Assembly (NCBI GenBank): GCA_016200225.1
Contig: JACQFD010000014.1
Coordinates: 31,336 to 95,335 of the forward strand
Source of the DNA: Planctomycetota bacterium
GTDB taxonomy: Bacteria > Planctomycetota > UBA1135 > JACQFD01
Length of the DNA: 64,000 nucleotides
Reading direction: 5' to 3'
Positions 6,602 to 14,708 of the stretch are shown piece by piece. Under the pieces are notes generated by a model. That model did not search any database and was not told the origin of the DNA. It saw nothing but the letters and a program-made list of their open reading frames with translations. The position numbers and the translations under genes were made by a program. Position 1 is the first letter of the stretch, and each line of letters begins with the position of its first letter.

Positions 6602-8086
6602 TTATATAATATCGCGCTCTTTCAGCGCCGCGACGACCGACATTTCGGGCATGAACGAATAAAAATGCCGGCGGACGCGCGCGCGGACGACGCGCGAATA
6701 AAGGCGCGCGACCGCTTTCTGCGCGGGTTTGTCGCGGAAATAATTGGCAACCGTGTTCCCGTCGAGGAAATAAGTAAAATACGACGCCTTGCGAAGGAAA
6801 TTCTGATCCTTGTCGCCGATCCAGACGTGTTCATTGACGCGGTTGAAATTCGAGGACGACCATTCGTCGATCGTGGCGGGCAGTTTCATGCCGTGCTCGA
6901 GACACCATGTAAACAATTCGGTCCCGGGGTAGGGCGCGTAGATTTGTAAATTACTCGTCGTCGCGTTCGGACAAATCGCGGTCACTTCGAGCATGAGCGA
7001 AAGTGTTTGCATCACTTCGTCCATCGTCTCGGTCGGATAACCGGCCATGAACGAACAGTGCGGCGAAACGCCCGCCTCGTGGAAGACCTGCGCCGACTCG
7101 AGAATCTTCTCGCGCGTGATCTGCTTTTTGATAAATTTAAGAATACGGTCGGAACCCGATTCGACGCCGACGAACATGTATTTGAATCCGGCTTTCGACT
7201 GCTTTTTCATATATTCGACGCCGAATCCCGTCGCGTAATCGACGCGGATGTCGGCGCGGAATGTCATATTGAGCTTGCGATGGATGATTTCCTCGGCCAT
7301 CGCGTCGGCCCACTTCTTTTTTCCGTAATATAAATCGTCCATGAACGTGACGGCGGTGATGCCGTACGTTTTCTTAACATATTCGATCTCGTCGACCGCG
7401 AGCTTGGGGTCGACCGCGCGCCATTGATTATTGATATTGAACGCGGTTTCATAACAATACGTGCACTGATGCGGACACCCGCGGCTCATCATTAATATAA
7501 AATCGCGCTCGCCGAAAAGCCGCGTCGTAATATAACGCTTCATGTCGACGAGGTGGTACGCCGGGCGAATGTGTTGATTCAGATCGAGCGTCGGCGGCAG
7601 TTTTTTGTGTAAATGCACTTCGCCGGCGCGCCGGAACGTGATGCCGGGGATGTCGTCCCACGGAGCGTCCGTGTCGACGGCTTTCACCCAATCTGTAAAC
7701 ACTTCCTCGCCTTCGCCGACGCACACCGCGTCGACGAAATCGTTTTGTATCGTTTGCTCGGGCAGCAGCGTCGGATGCACGCCGCCCCACATCACGGGAA
7801 TTGTAGCATCCAGTTGTTTGACGAGTTTCGACGCCTCGCGCGCTCCCAGGAGCTGGCGCCCCGTCATGGTCGAAACGGCGAACGCGAGCACGTCGCCGCC
7901 TTGGATTTCGCGCCGCAGTTCCTCGCGCCACTGCGGATTGATTCGCTGATCGATAATATGCGGGACATAACCGGCCCGCTCGAGCGGCACCGCCACGTAC
8001 ATCAACGGCAAGGGCAACGACAGATTGACGCCCTCGGTGTCCCAACCGGTTCGTGGAAAAAACAGAATTACTTTTTTGCGAGACAC
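6602..8086 (-). CDS. B12-binding domain radical SAM enzyme
   Basis: About 494 residues. The N-terminus starts VSRKKVILFFPRTG and forms a cobalamin-binding Rossmann-like domain (with WGGVHPTLLPE) over roughly residues 1-140. The radical SAM core begins near residue 205 with the [4Fe-4S] motif CPHQCTYC (CxxxCxxC), followed by FMDDLYYG and GVESGSD strands. These enzymes (BchE/hopanoid methylase/Elp-like class) perform radical methylation or cyclisation of lipids, tetrapyrroles or antibiotics. The substrate is not evident. The start is uncertain: GTG at 8084-8086 puts the domain at the N-terminus, while a TTG at 8140 would add 18 residues. It stands alone, so context gives no pathway. Confidence 0.88.
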   Translation of the reverse strand: MSRKKVILFFPRTGWDTEGVNLSLPLPLMYVAVPLERAGYVPHIIDQRINPQWREELRREIQGGDVLAFAVSTMTGRQLLGAREASKLVKQLDATIPVMWGGVHPTLLPEQTIQNDFVDAVCVGEGEEVFTDWVKAVDTDAPWDDIPGITFRRAGEVHLHKKLPPTLDLNQHIRPAYHLVDMKRYITTRLFGERDFILMMSRGCPHQCTYCYETAFNINNQWRAVDPKLAVDEIEYVKKTYGITAVTFMDDLYYGKKKWADAMAEEIIHRKLNMTFRADIRVDYATGFGVEYMKKQSKAGFKYMFVGVESGSDRILKFIKKQITREKILESAQVFHEAGVSPHCSFMAGYPTETMDEVMQTLSLMLEVTAICPNATTSNLQIYAPYPGTELFTWCLEHGMKLPATIDEWSSSNFNRVNEHVWIGDKDQNFLRKASYFTYFLDGNTVANYFRDKPAQKAVARLYSRVVRARVRRHFYSFMPEMSVVAALKERDII

Positions 8087-8346
8087 GTTGCGAAATTCCG
8101 GAGTTTTGGGGCACAGTCCGGTCGACCATCGCTCGGACAATTGCCCGCAACTATCGGCGCTTCGAGAGCAAACGTCAACTTAAGGGCCGGCAATTGTTGA
8201 AATTTGCCGAGCGATGCGCGAATCGTTGGAAAACCTTGCCGCCAGTTCCCTTCGTTTGTCGCGTTTACGCGAGTAAACTCCCCGGCACGCGGATTCCGAG
8301 GAATTCCACTCACATCTCTTTCCAAGCCGCGCCGAAAACAAGCTCG

Positions 8347-8967
8347 ATGTCGATACAAATTGAATCCCCCATTCAAGTTAAAGTTAGCGGACGGAGCCAC
8401 GTTTTTTCGTGCGCCGGGGGACAGCTTGGAACGCTGATTTATAACAAAAAGATCGCGAGCTTCGCAGCCGCCGAAGGACTGCCGCTCTCGATTCGGCGCG
8501 AACCTGGAATCACGGCAAGCCATTATCAAATGTGGAATGTCAAGGCGAGCCAGGGGGGCGAGTTCTTCGGCGCCTCCTATCGCTGGTCGATTTACATTCG
8601 CGAAATCCGCGTCCACTACGGAAATAACGATTATCTGCTCGTCGCCCGCCCGGGTTGGATGCGCGGCTACGATTTGGTGGATAATAAACGAAAACGCATC
8701 CTCTCGATTCAGCCGTCGGGATTCCTTTCGAGAAATGTTACAATAACAATTGATAAAATTGAGACGGAACTTGCCTGCATCGTCTTCGCGTATTTCCTTG
8801 CGCGGACCACGTGGGTTCGCTCCGTCTTCCCGGGCGCGTCGCTGGAGCAGCTTGGCGAACGCAAGGCCGCGAGCGACGCGGCGACTCAGGCGGCCACGCG
8901 GAAGGCCGAAGAACTCGCCCAAGCGATGATGCCGGGCGGGGTCAAGAAGGCCGGTCTCGACCAATAA
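8347..8967 (+). CDS. Hypothetical protein, possible tubby/LURP-one-like fold
   Basis: A 206-residue protein starting MSIQIESPIQVKVSG. It is mostly beta-strand-like, with alternating hydrophobic residues and turns (YLLVARPGWMRGYDLVD, then ILSIQPSGFLSRNVTI), and ends in a hydrophobic helix and an Ala-rich charged tail. The strand pattern and the late hydrophobic helix resemble bacterial LURP-one/scramblase-type tubby-like proteins, but no diagnostic motif is present, so this is a weak suggestion. The frame is open much further upstream, but that part overlaps the divergent radical SAM gene. The next gene starts 132 bp downstream on the same strand. Confidence 0.6.
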   Translation: MSIQIESPIQVKVSGRSHVFSCAGGQLGTLIYNKKIASFAAAEGLPLSIRREPGITASHYQMWNVKASQGGEFFGASYRWSIYIREIRVHYGNNDYLLVARPGWMRGYDLVDNKRKRILSIQPSGFLSRNVTITIDKIETELACIVFAYFLARTTWVRSVFPGASLEQLGERKAASDAATQAATRKAEELAQAMMPGGVKKAGLDQ

Positions 8968-9099
8968 CGCGGCGCGCCCGCGGAATTCGCAACTCCGGGA
9001 ATACCCGAGGAGCGCCGTTCGTCTCAATTGCGCTTTTTCGCGGTTCAAACCAAGCCGATTTCCACAGTGTTTCCACGGTGATTTCGATTCTCCACAGAC

Positions 9100-11121
9100 A
9101 TGGCTAACAAAACTCTTATTATCGGCGGTATTGGCATTCTCGTTCTCGGCGCCGCCCTTGCGATTTATTTAGCGTTCGCGGGCAGCGACGCGACCGTCGA
9201 CCCGGGGTCCAAAACTACAATTGAAAAGACGACGCCCAAGGTCGAGGATCAGCGACCGGTCGCGGTCGCGGATAACAATTCGGCAAAGAGCGAACGGAAC
9301 GTCGTGAATACGAACAATACGGCGCCGCTTGACTCGAAAAGCGGCATCGAAGGAACAGTAACAAGCGCCGCAGGCTCCGCGATCGTGGGCGCGCGCGTCG
9401 AAATTAAGAAAATTCCGATGTCGTTTACATTTGGAGCGAATCCGGTGATCGCGGCGAAATTGCGACAATCGGACATGCAGAAAGCCGAATCCTATTCGGG
9501 ACTCTCGGGCGCGGACGGAAAATTTAGAATCGTCGCGACTCCGGGAGACGGTTGGACCCTCATCGCGACACACTCGGAATACGCGCGGGTCGAACATACG
9601 AATATATCCATTCCCCCCGACGGATTTTATGCATTCGCGGTCCAGATGGCCGGCGGTTGCCGCGTTTACGGACGCGTCACCGAACACGAAAAGAACATGC
9701 CCGTCATGGGCGCCACGGTGGTTATGGACGGCGATCCGGGCACCACGGGTTTCGGCGCATCGATGAACGACAAACGCGAGACCCAGACCGACAACAGCGG
9801 AACCTTTAAGTTCGAAAACGTCGGCACCGGCACGCATTCGTTTACAATTAAAGCGCTCACGTACGGCACGAAGAATTTTCCTAGAATTAGCATTCCGAAC
9901 GATCAACCGTACCGCCTCGACGCGATGTTGATGCCCGGATTTAATATATCCGGCCACGTCGTCGACGCGTCGGGCCATCCGGTTCCAAATGCTCACGTTC
10001 GCGCGTCCGCCTCGGGCGGCGTCGCCGCGCCGAACGAAGCGGTTACGAATGAAAACGGCGAATTTGTTATTACAGATCTCGAAGAAGGGCGTTATTTCGT
10101 CGACGCCGACGCGGGCGATCTCGGAAGCGGCAAGCCCGATTCGCAGACGCCAATCGCGTCGGGAACCGTCGACGTGGAAATCCGCCTCGCGGCGCGCGCG
10201 GGCGTCGCCGGCATCGTGCGCGACAAAGCCACGGGACAACCGGTCAAGAACTTTACAATTGATGTCCGCCGCGGCGTCCCCGGAAACGCGTTGCTGCGCC
10301 ATGAAATCGGGCCTTTTACATTTAAAGACCGCCGCGACGGATCGTTCGAGATCCTCGGAATGGATCCGCAGGGACAGCATTTGTTATGTGTCACCTCCGA
10401 CGGATACGCGCTTGCGATTTCCGATTCGTTCACAGTTCAGCCGGGACAAACGACGCGCGGCGTCGACGTCGCGGTGATCACGGGAGGCATTTTGAAGGGC
10501 GTGGTTTTGGATAACAAGACCGGCCAGCCCGTCGCGAATGCGACCGTACAATTGCGCGATAATAATTATAAAGACATCGGGCAGGCTCCCGCGTTGTTCG
10601 GTCTGTTGATGGGAGGTCCGAACGATCAGAAAGGTTCGAACATCAATGTTCAATCCGACGCCGAGGGCCGATTCGCAATGCAACATGTGGAGGAGGGAAT
10701 TCACAAATTGCAGGTGACGCACCCGCGATTCACGACGTTCTTTCTGTCGGATATTAGTATATCGAACGGCCAGACGCGCGAAAACCTCGTCGCGCGGCTG
10801 CTCTCGGGCGCGCGCGTGAGCGGCACCGTGCGCAACGCGGACGGAACGCCCGCGGGAAACGCGGAAGTGAGCGTACAAAAATCGGGAGGATTCGTTCCCG
10901 GCGGCGGGCTTTTTAATAAGAAAATCCGCACCGATGCGAACGGTAAGTATTCCGTCGCGGGAATTCCCGCGGGCGATTATACCATTGTCGCCGTCCCCGT
11001 GAATTCCGGCAACAATCCTTTCATCGGCGCCATTTATAATAAATATCGCAAGCCGATCTCGTGCTCCGAAGGCATCGATCAGGACGGAATCGATTTCGAT
11101 CTTCCGAAAGCGAATCAGTAG
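9100..11121 (+). CDS. Membrane-anchored protein with six carboxypeptidase-regulatory-like domains
   Basis: A 673-residue protein. One membrane segment at residues 6-26 is followed by a short acidic linker and about six copies of the beta-sandwich CarboxypepD_reg-like domain. Each starts with a phrase such as IEGTVTSAAGSAIVGARV, ISGHVVDASGHPVPNAHV, VAGIVRDKATGQPVKNF or LKGVVLDNKTGQPVANATV, and ends with a GxY/F-type strand. These domains are structural and common on bacterial surface proteins, with no enzymatic motif here. The topology puts the domains outside the cytoplasm. An HExxH protein follows 15 bp downstream on the same strand and may be co-transcribed. Two other proteins in the window (33773-35068 and 57732-59705) have the same domain type. 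Confidence 0.87.
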   Translation: MANKTLIIGGIGILVLGAALAIYLAFAGSDATVDPGSKTTIEKTTPKVEDQRPVAVADNNSAKSERNVVNTNNTAPLDSKSGIEGTVTSAAGSAIVGARVEIKKIPMSFTFGANPVIAAKLRQSDMQKAESYSGLSGADGKFRIVATPGDGWTLIATHSEYARVEHTNISIPPDGFYAFAVQMAGGCRVYGRVTEHEKNMPVMGATVVMDGDPGTTGFGASMNDKRETQTDNSGTFKFENVGTGTHSFTIKALTYGTKNFPRISIPNDQPYRLDAMLMPGFNISGHVVDASGHPVPNAHVRASASGGVAAPNEAVTNENGEFVITDLEEGRYFVDADAGDLGSGKPDSQTPIASGTVDVEIRLAARAGVAGIVRDKATGQPVKNFTIDVRRGVPGNALLRHEIGPFTFKDRRDGSFEILGMDPQGQHLLCVTSDGYALAISDSFTVQPGQTTRGVDVAVITGGILKGVVLDNKTGQPVANATVQLRDNNYKDIGQAPALFGLLMGGPNDQKGSNINVQSDAEGRFAMQHVEEGIHKLQVTHPRFTTFFLSDISISNGQTRENLVARLLSGARVSGTVRNADGTPAGNAEVSVQKSGGFVPGGGLFNKKIRTDANGKYSVAGIPAGDYTIVAVPVNSGNNPFIGAIYNKYRKPISCSEGIDQDGIDFDLPKANQ

Positions 11122-11136
11122 TCATTCACTTCGGCA

Positions 11137-11865
11137 ATGCCGGTTCCCGGCGGCGCGAACTTGCCGTATTCGGCGGCGAAACTTAAACAAATTCTCGAGG
11201 AGCGCGTGTCCGCGCCCCTTGAGGTCGTTATTGTAAAAAACGCATGGACGGTGCTGCGGCAGACGCGATTCAAAGACGGCCGGCGGCGCGTGCGCGTCCA
11301 CGAGATTTTTCTCGACGCGCCGATCGACGTTTTGTTAGCGATTGGCGATTGGGTCCGCAAACCTACAAAAGCCGCGAATCTCGTATTGGATACTTACGTT
11401 CTTGGATGCCACGACCGCATCCGCGCGCTCACTCCGCCGACGCCCATCCGGACGCGCGGAAAAAACATCGATCTCGCGCCGATTTTTCTAAAATTACAAA
11501 AACAATATTTCGAAAAAACCATCGATTGTAACATTACATTCGGCGACGCCCCCGGCGCGAGCCGCCGCGGCCGCCGCGCGATCCAATACGGAGTTTACGA
11601 TTCGGTCAAAAAACTGATACGAATCCATCCCGTGCTCGACGAACCGTGGATTTCGCGCGCTTTCGTCGAATTTATCGTATTTCACGAAATGTTACATGCC
11701 GCGCTCGGCGTCGAAATCGACCTCGACGGCCGCCGCGCGCACCATCCTCCCCGCTTCCGCGCCCTCGAGCGCGCTTTCGATCGTTATGAAGAGGCGCGCA
11801 AGTGGGAAGACGTGAATTTTAATAAAATACTGAGAGCTGCAAGGGAAGTGACACAGATACGTTAA
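11137..11865 (+). CDS. HExxH zinc-binding protein (SprT-like or related)
   Basis: A 242-residue protein with the zincin motif HEMLH in the sequence IVFHEMLHAALGVE near residue 185. A downstream His-rich stretch (AHHPPRF) could supply a third ligand. The N-terminal half has no recognised motif but contains strands and basic residues. The arrangement resembles SprT-like/YgjP-type metallopeptidase domains; the N-terminus does not match a family I can name. It follows the multi-domain surface protein by 15 bp and has no signal peptide. A repeat-rich gap of about 820 bp follows it. Confidence 0.72.
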   Translation: MPVPGGANLPYSAAKLKQILEERVSAPLEVVIVKNAWTVLRQTRFKDGRRRVRVHEIFLDAPIDVLLAIGDWVRKPTKAANLVLDTYVLGCHDRIRALTPPTPIRTRGKNIDLAPIFLKLQKQYFEKTIDCNITFGDAPGASRRGRRAIQYGVYDSVKKLIRIHPVLDEPWISRAFVEFIVFHEMLHAALGVEIDLDGRRAHHPPRFRALERAFDRYEEARKWEDVNFNKILRAAREVTQIR

Positions 11866-11947
11866 GGGGTTTGGGCGAATTTGATTAATAATGATGATGA
11901 TGGGTCAGATATTTTTTTATCAAAATGTAATGATCAAATAGGCTATT

Positions 11948-12119
11948 GCGGGCGGCGGGCTCCGCGGCGCGCTCGCCGCATCAGCCGAGACGACAAGATG
12001 ATATGCATTGGCAATGATACTCATACAGGCCATAGCGGGCGGCGGGCTCCGCGGCGCGCTCGCCGAATCAGCTGAGAATACAAGATGATGCATTGGCATT
12101 GATAATCATACAGGCCAAT
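11948..12119 (+). repeat. Two tandem copies of an 85-87 bp unit headed by the A-repeat end
   Basis: Unit 1 (11948-12034) and unit 2 (12035-12119) both start GCGGGCGGCGGGCTCCGC, continue into GCTCGCCG(C/A)ATCAGC, and end with CATACAGGCCA. They run directly into a longer A element at 12120. Differences between the units are scattered substitutions and small gaps. Confidence 0.85.
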
Positions 12120-12221
12120 GCGGGCGGCGGGCTCCGCGGCGCGGCGCAGCGGCGATGCTCCGGCCACGCCATGTCGCGACCCACACGCCAGCGAGAACCA
12201 CACGCTCGACGCGACGGGGCG
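12120..12221 (+). repeat. Family A repeat with its right end replaced
   Basis: Matches the first two thirds of the full A element, ending CTCGACGCGACGGGGCG. Instead of the usual right end, a perfect hairpin follows at 12235-12268, then a GTCAGTGATCCCGGCCACC block (12295-12313) that is also found inverted near 49880. Confidence 0.78.
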
Positions 12222-12234
12222 TGCCGGCGGGCGT

Positions 12235-12268
12235 ATGTCCGGGGGCCGCATGCGCGGCCCCCGGACAT
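12235..12268. repeat. Perfect 15-bp hairpin, 4-nt loop
   Basis: ATGTCCGGGGGCCGC pairs with its exact complement around an ATGC loop. No T-run follows on either strand, so this is not a typical intrinsic terminator. It occupies the place where the A element would continue. Confidence 0.75.
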
Positions 12269-12360
12269 TTCACCCGTCGCGGCATCGCCTCGCCGTCAGT
12301 GATCCCGGCCACCTGACATGAGCACTTAGTTAGCGTTCCTATCATTAGTGTCGAAACGGA

Positions 12361-12446
12361 GAACGCGAGGCGGTCGCGGGACGCGCCGTGTATCCGGGCG
12401 GCCGCGGACGCGGCGCCCGGATACACGCGCCGCGACGGCCGAGAGC
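12361..12446. repeat. Family B hairpin with conserved flanks
   Basis: Arms 12388-12400 and 12414-12426 (GTGTATCCGGGCG and its complement) form a perfect 13-bp stem. Outside them, GCGGTCGCGGGACGC on the left and GCGCCGCGACGGCC on the right pair imperfectly and recur at 49893-49965. The stem sequence itself is different there. Confidence 0.65.
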
Positions 12447-12497
12447 GGCCGCCAGATCGTTCATATAAGACTGGAGTGGTTACAAGTGCGCTCGTAC

Positions 12498-12632
12498 GCG
12501 GGGCGGGTCCGTGGCGCTAGACGGCGGCGGCGAGGCGGCCGCGCCGCGCCAAGCGTGTCGTTCGCGCTGTCGGTTTGGTCGCGGCACCGCGGCCGAAGCC
12601 GCCGACGCGCCGCGCCACGGAGCCCGCCCCGC
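12498..12632 (-). repeat. Family A repeat, inverted and more diverged
   Basis: Read on the minus strand it starts near CGGGGCGGGCTCCGTGGCGCG and ends GCGCCACGGACCCGCCCCGC, matching both ends of the A element with internal substitutions. Terminal inverted repeats are retained. No gene is seen between here and 12688. Confidence 0.72.
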
Positions 12633-12687
12633 GTTCAAGCCCAATTATAATTATTCATAAACAATTCAATAAAACTCAACACGAACG

Positions 12688-13974
12688 CTAAAATACTTCA
12701 ACCGCGTATCCGTCGAAATTCGTAACACATCCCTGTGCGCACCAAATCCCAAATTGTCCAGGCTCCATCAACCCGTCGTCCGTCGCCTCGAATTGTAACA
12801 ATCCGTCGCAAGAAACCTGTAATACTTTTCCTTTGACCGCCAATTCCAACGAATGCCATTCGCCTTCGGTGACGATCTTATGATGAATTTCGCCGATGAG
12901 CTTCCGTTTGCCTTGCGCGACGCGGTGTAATTGTATATTATCTTCCCGCGTGTTCACGCGCGCGATGTAATAATTATTCTTGTCTTTATATCGTGCGACG
13001 AGGCCGGCGACGCGCTGTTCGGATTCGCCCGACAAAGTCTTAAAATATACGGAAACGGCGGCGTTTTTGGCGCGGACTCCGTCTTCGAGCAGCGCGAGGG
13101 CCGGGCGCGCGGCGGTCGAGGGCGCCGAAGCGGGGATTTCGCTTGCGGCGGGCGGCGCGATTTTTTTAGTAGTTAAAATATTTCTTCCGCGCGGCGAGGT
13201 CGGATCGTTTGCAATCGTCCACGCCATGGAGGGCGGCGCCTCGCCGAGAACCATCGAAGTGAAGCCCGGCGGAAGTCCGCCCGTCGCGGCGTTTTCGAAA
13301 TCGAAGGCGCGCGCCCCCGGCGGCGGCTCCAATGTAAATTGTGCAAATCGCGTCACGCTGTCGGCTTTGGTCCAGAGTCCGGCGCGGCCGGCGTCCGGAA
13401 ATGTGTCGTCGTCGGCTTCATATAATAACTCGTCGTCGTACCAGACTCTAAAATGCCGACCGCGAATCTCCATTTTTAACGAATGCCAGACTACCTCTTT
13501 TATTAATTTATGGTCGAGGCCTGCGAATTGTATTCTCTTGCCGCCGACGACGCGGTAAAGGCGGATGTTGTCCTCGAGCGCATTCGCGCGGACAAGATAA
13601 TAATTATCCCTGTTTCGATATCGCGCGACAAGCCCGGCGGCGCGGTCGACCTGTCCGGCAATCGGCTTGAACGCCGCCGAAACGCAAACGTCGCGCGCGG
13701 ACGCCCCGTCGAATACACAAATCGGATACCGGCCCCCCGTTTCGTCGGTCGTGGTCTGTTCGATCGCGCGGCCGCCCGGCGCTCCGGCGTCTTCGACGAC
13801 GGCAAATGCGGGCGGCGCTCCCGGCCCCGTCTGTTCGATCGTGAATCCGGCCGGCGCGGCGCCCGGGCGCATCGCCGAAAGGTCGATTGTAAGTTTCTTT
13901 TGTAAGTCTTGCGTTTCGGGGACGGCGAGCAGCGGCGCGATCGTGAATATTATCAATAGTAAATTCGATTTCAT
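12688..13974 (-). CDS. Secreted protein with two LamG/DUF1080-like beta-sandwich domains
   Basis: A 428-residue protein with a signal peptide (MKSNLLLIIFTIAPLLAVP). Two homologous domains follow, at about residues 30-215 and 228-428. Each contains the phrase GLVARYRNRDNYYLVRANALEDN (or a close variant), then WHSLKMEIRG and a final strand with a GLWTKADSVT-like turn. This is the concanavalin-like fold of LamG and 3-keto-disaccharide hydrolase (DUF1080) domains, usually carbohydrate-binding. I see no catalytic motif. A one-domain relative follows in the operon order at 13996-14703, so the gene likely arose by duplication and fusion. Confidence 0.83.
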   Translation of the reverse strand: MKSNLLLIIFTIAPLLAVPETQDLQKKLTIDLSAMRPGAAPAGFTIEQTGPGAPPAFAVVEDAGAPGGRAIEQTTTDETGGRYPICVFDGASARDVCVSAAFKPIAGQVDRAAGLVARYRNRDNYYLVRANALEDNIRLYRVVGGKRIQFAGLDHKLIKEVVWHSLKMEIRGRHFRVWYDDELLYEADDDTFPDAGRAGLWTKADSVTRFAQFTLEPPPGARAFDFENAATGGLPPGFTSMVLGEAPPSMAWTIANDPTSPRGRNILTTKKIAPPAASEIPASAPSTAARPALALLEDGVRAKNAAVSVYFKTLSGESEQRVAGLVARYKDKNNYYIARVNTREDNIQLHRVAQGKRKLIGEIHHKIVTEGEWHSLELAVKGKVLQVSCDGLLQFEATDDGLMEPGQFGIWCAQGCVTNFDGYAVEVF

Positions 13975-13995
13975 GTTCGTGCGATTGTCGATTGA

Positions 13996-14703
13996 TTATT
14001 TACCGGCGTCGAGATTCTCGATCGTCAGGTGGTCGAAATACGTGATGCTGTCCGACTTTGTCCAGAGGCCGACCCGCCCCGGGGCGCGAATCGTCGCATC
14101 CGCCGCTTCATACTGAAAGACACCGTCGTGCCAGACTTTAATTTTCTCGCCGCGCCACTCGACGCGGAGCGTGTGCCATTCCTCTTCGGCGAGTATCAAA
14201 TGACAGGCGCCGGTAATGAGATTTCGGCGGCCGGGCGCGTCGTAACAATACAAATTGACGTTATCCTCGAGACTGTTAAATCGGACAAGATAATAATGAT
14301 CCACGTCCTGAAACCGGGTGACGATTCCGCCAGAGCGGTTCATGCGCCCCGCGGTCGATTTCCACCGCACGCTCACGGCCACGTCGCGGGCGGTGACATC
14401 GTTAAAGATACAGATCGGAAAATGAAAACCCGAATCGTCGCGGCTCGACTGCACGAGAACATTCGCGCCGTTCGGCGCCGACGAATCGCACGAAACGCTC
14501 CATGCCGGCGGCACGCCGCCGCCGGTGACGAATGTTTGGAATCCGGCGGGCGGGTGGCCGACTTGCATGTCGTCGAAATCGATTGTAACTATTCGGGCGT
14601 CCGATCGCGCGCGCGAGGCCGCGCAACCGGGCGCCGATAATAACATAATTGCAAGGGCGGCCGCGAATGAATGGATCCGTTCCAAACGCATGTTCGGAAT
14701 CAT
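13996..14703 (-). CDS. Lipoprotein with one LamG/DUF1080-like domain
   Basis: A 235-residue protein. Its signal sequence ends in a lipobox-like LLSAPGCAAS, so the mature protein is probably lipid-anchored at Cys. The single domain carries GGIVTRFQDVDHYYLVRFNSLEDNVNL and EEWHTLRVEWRGEKIKVW, clearly homologous to both halves of the next protein. I chose the ATG at 14701-14703, six bases after the upstream stop; an ATG at 14691 is equally possible. It lies between two other secreted-protein genes on the same strand and is probably in their operon. A role in binding sugars or in surface attachment is only inferred. Confidence 0.82.
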   Translation of the reverse strand: MIPNMRLERIHSFAAALAIMLLSAPGCAASRARSDARIVTIDFDDMQVGHPPAGFQTFVTGGGVPPAWSVSCDSSAPNGANVLVQSSRDDSGFHFPICIFNDVTARDVAVSVRWKSTAGRMNRSGGIVTRFQDVDHYYLVRFNSLEDNVNLYCYDAPGRRNLITGACHLILAEEEWHTLRVEWRGEKIKVWHDGVFQYEAADATIRAPGRVGLWTKSDSITYFDHLTIENLDAGK

Positions 14704-14708
14704 GATAA

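Noticed and set aside
8053..8346. N-terminal extension of the possible tubby-like protein
   Set aside because: It overlaps the start of the divergent radical SAM gene, is Arg/Cys-rich and lacks a fold pattern.
12235..12268. Intrinsic terminator
   Set aside because: The stem is perfect, but neither side has a T-run and no gene end is near.
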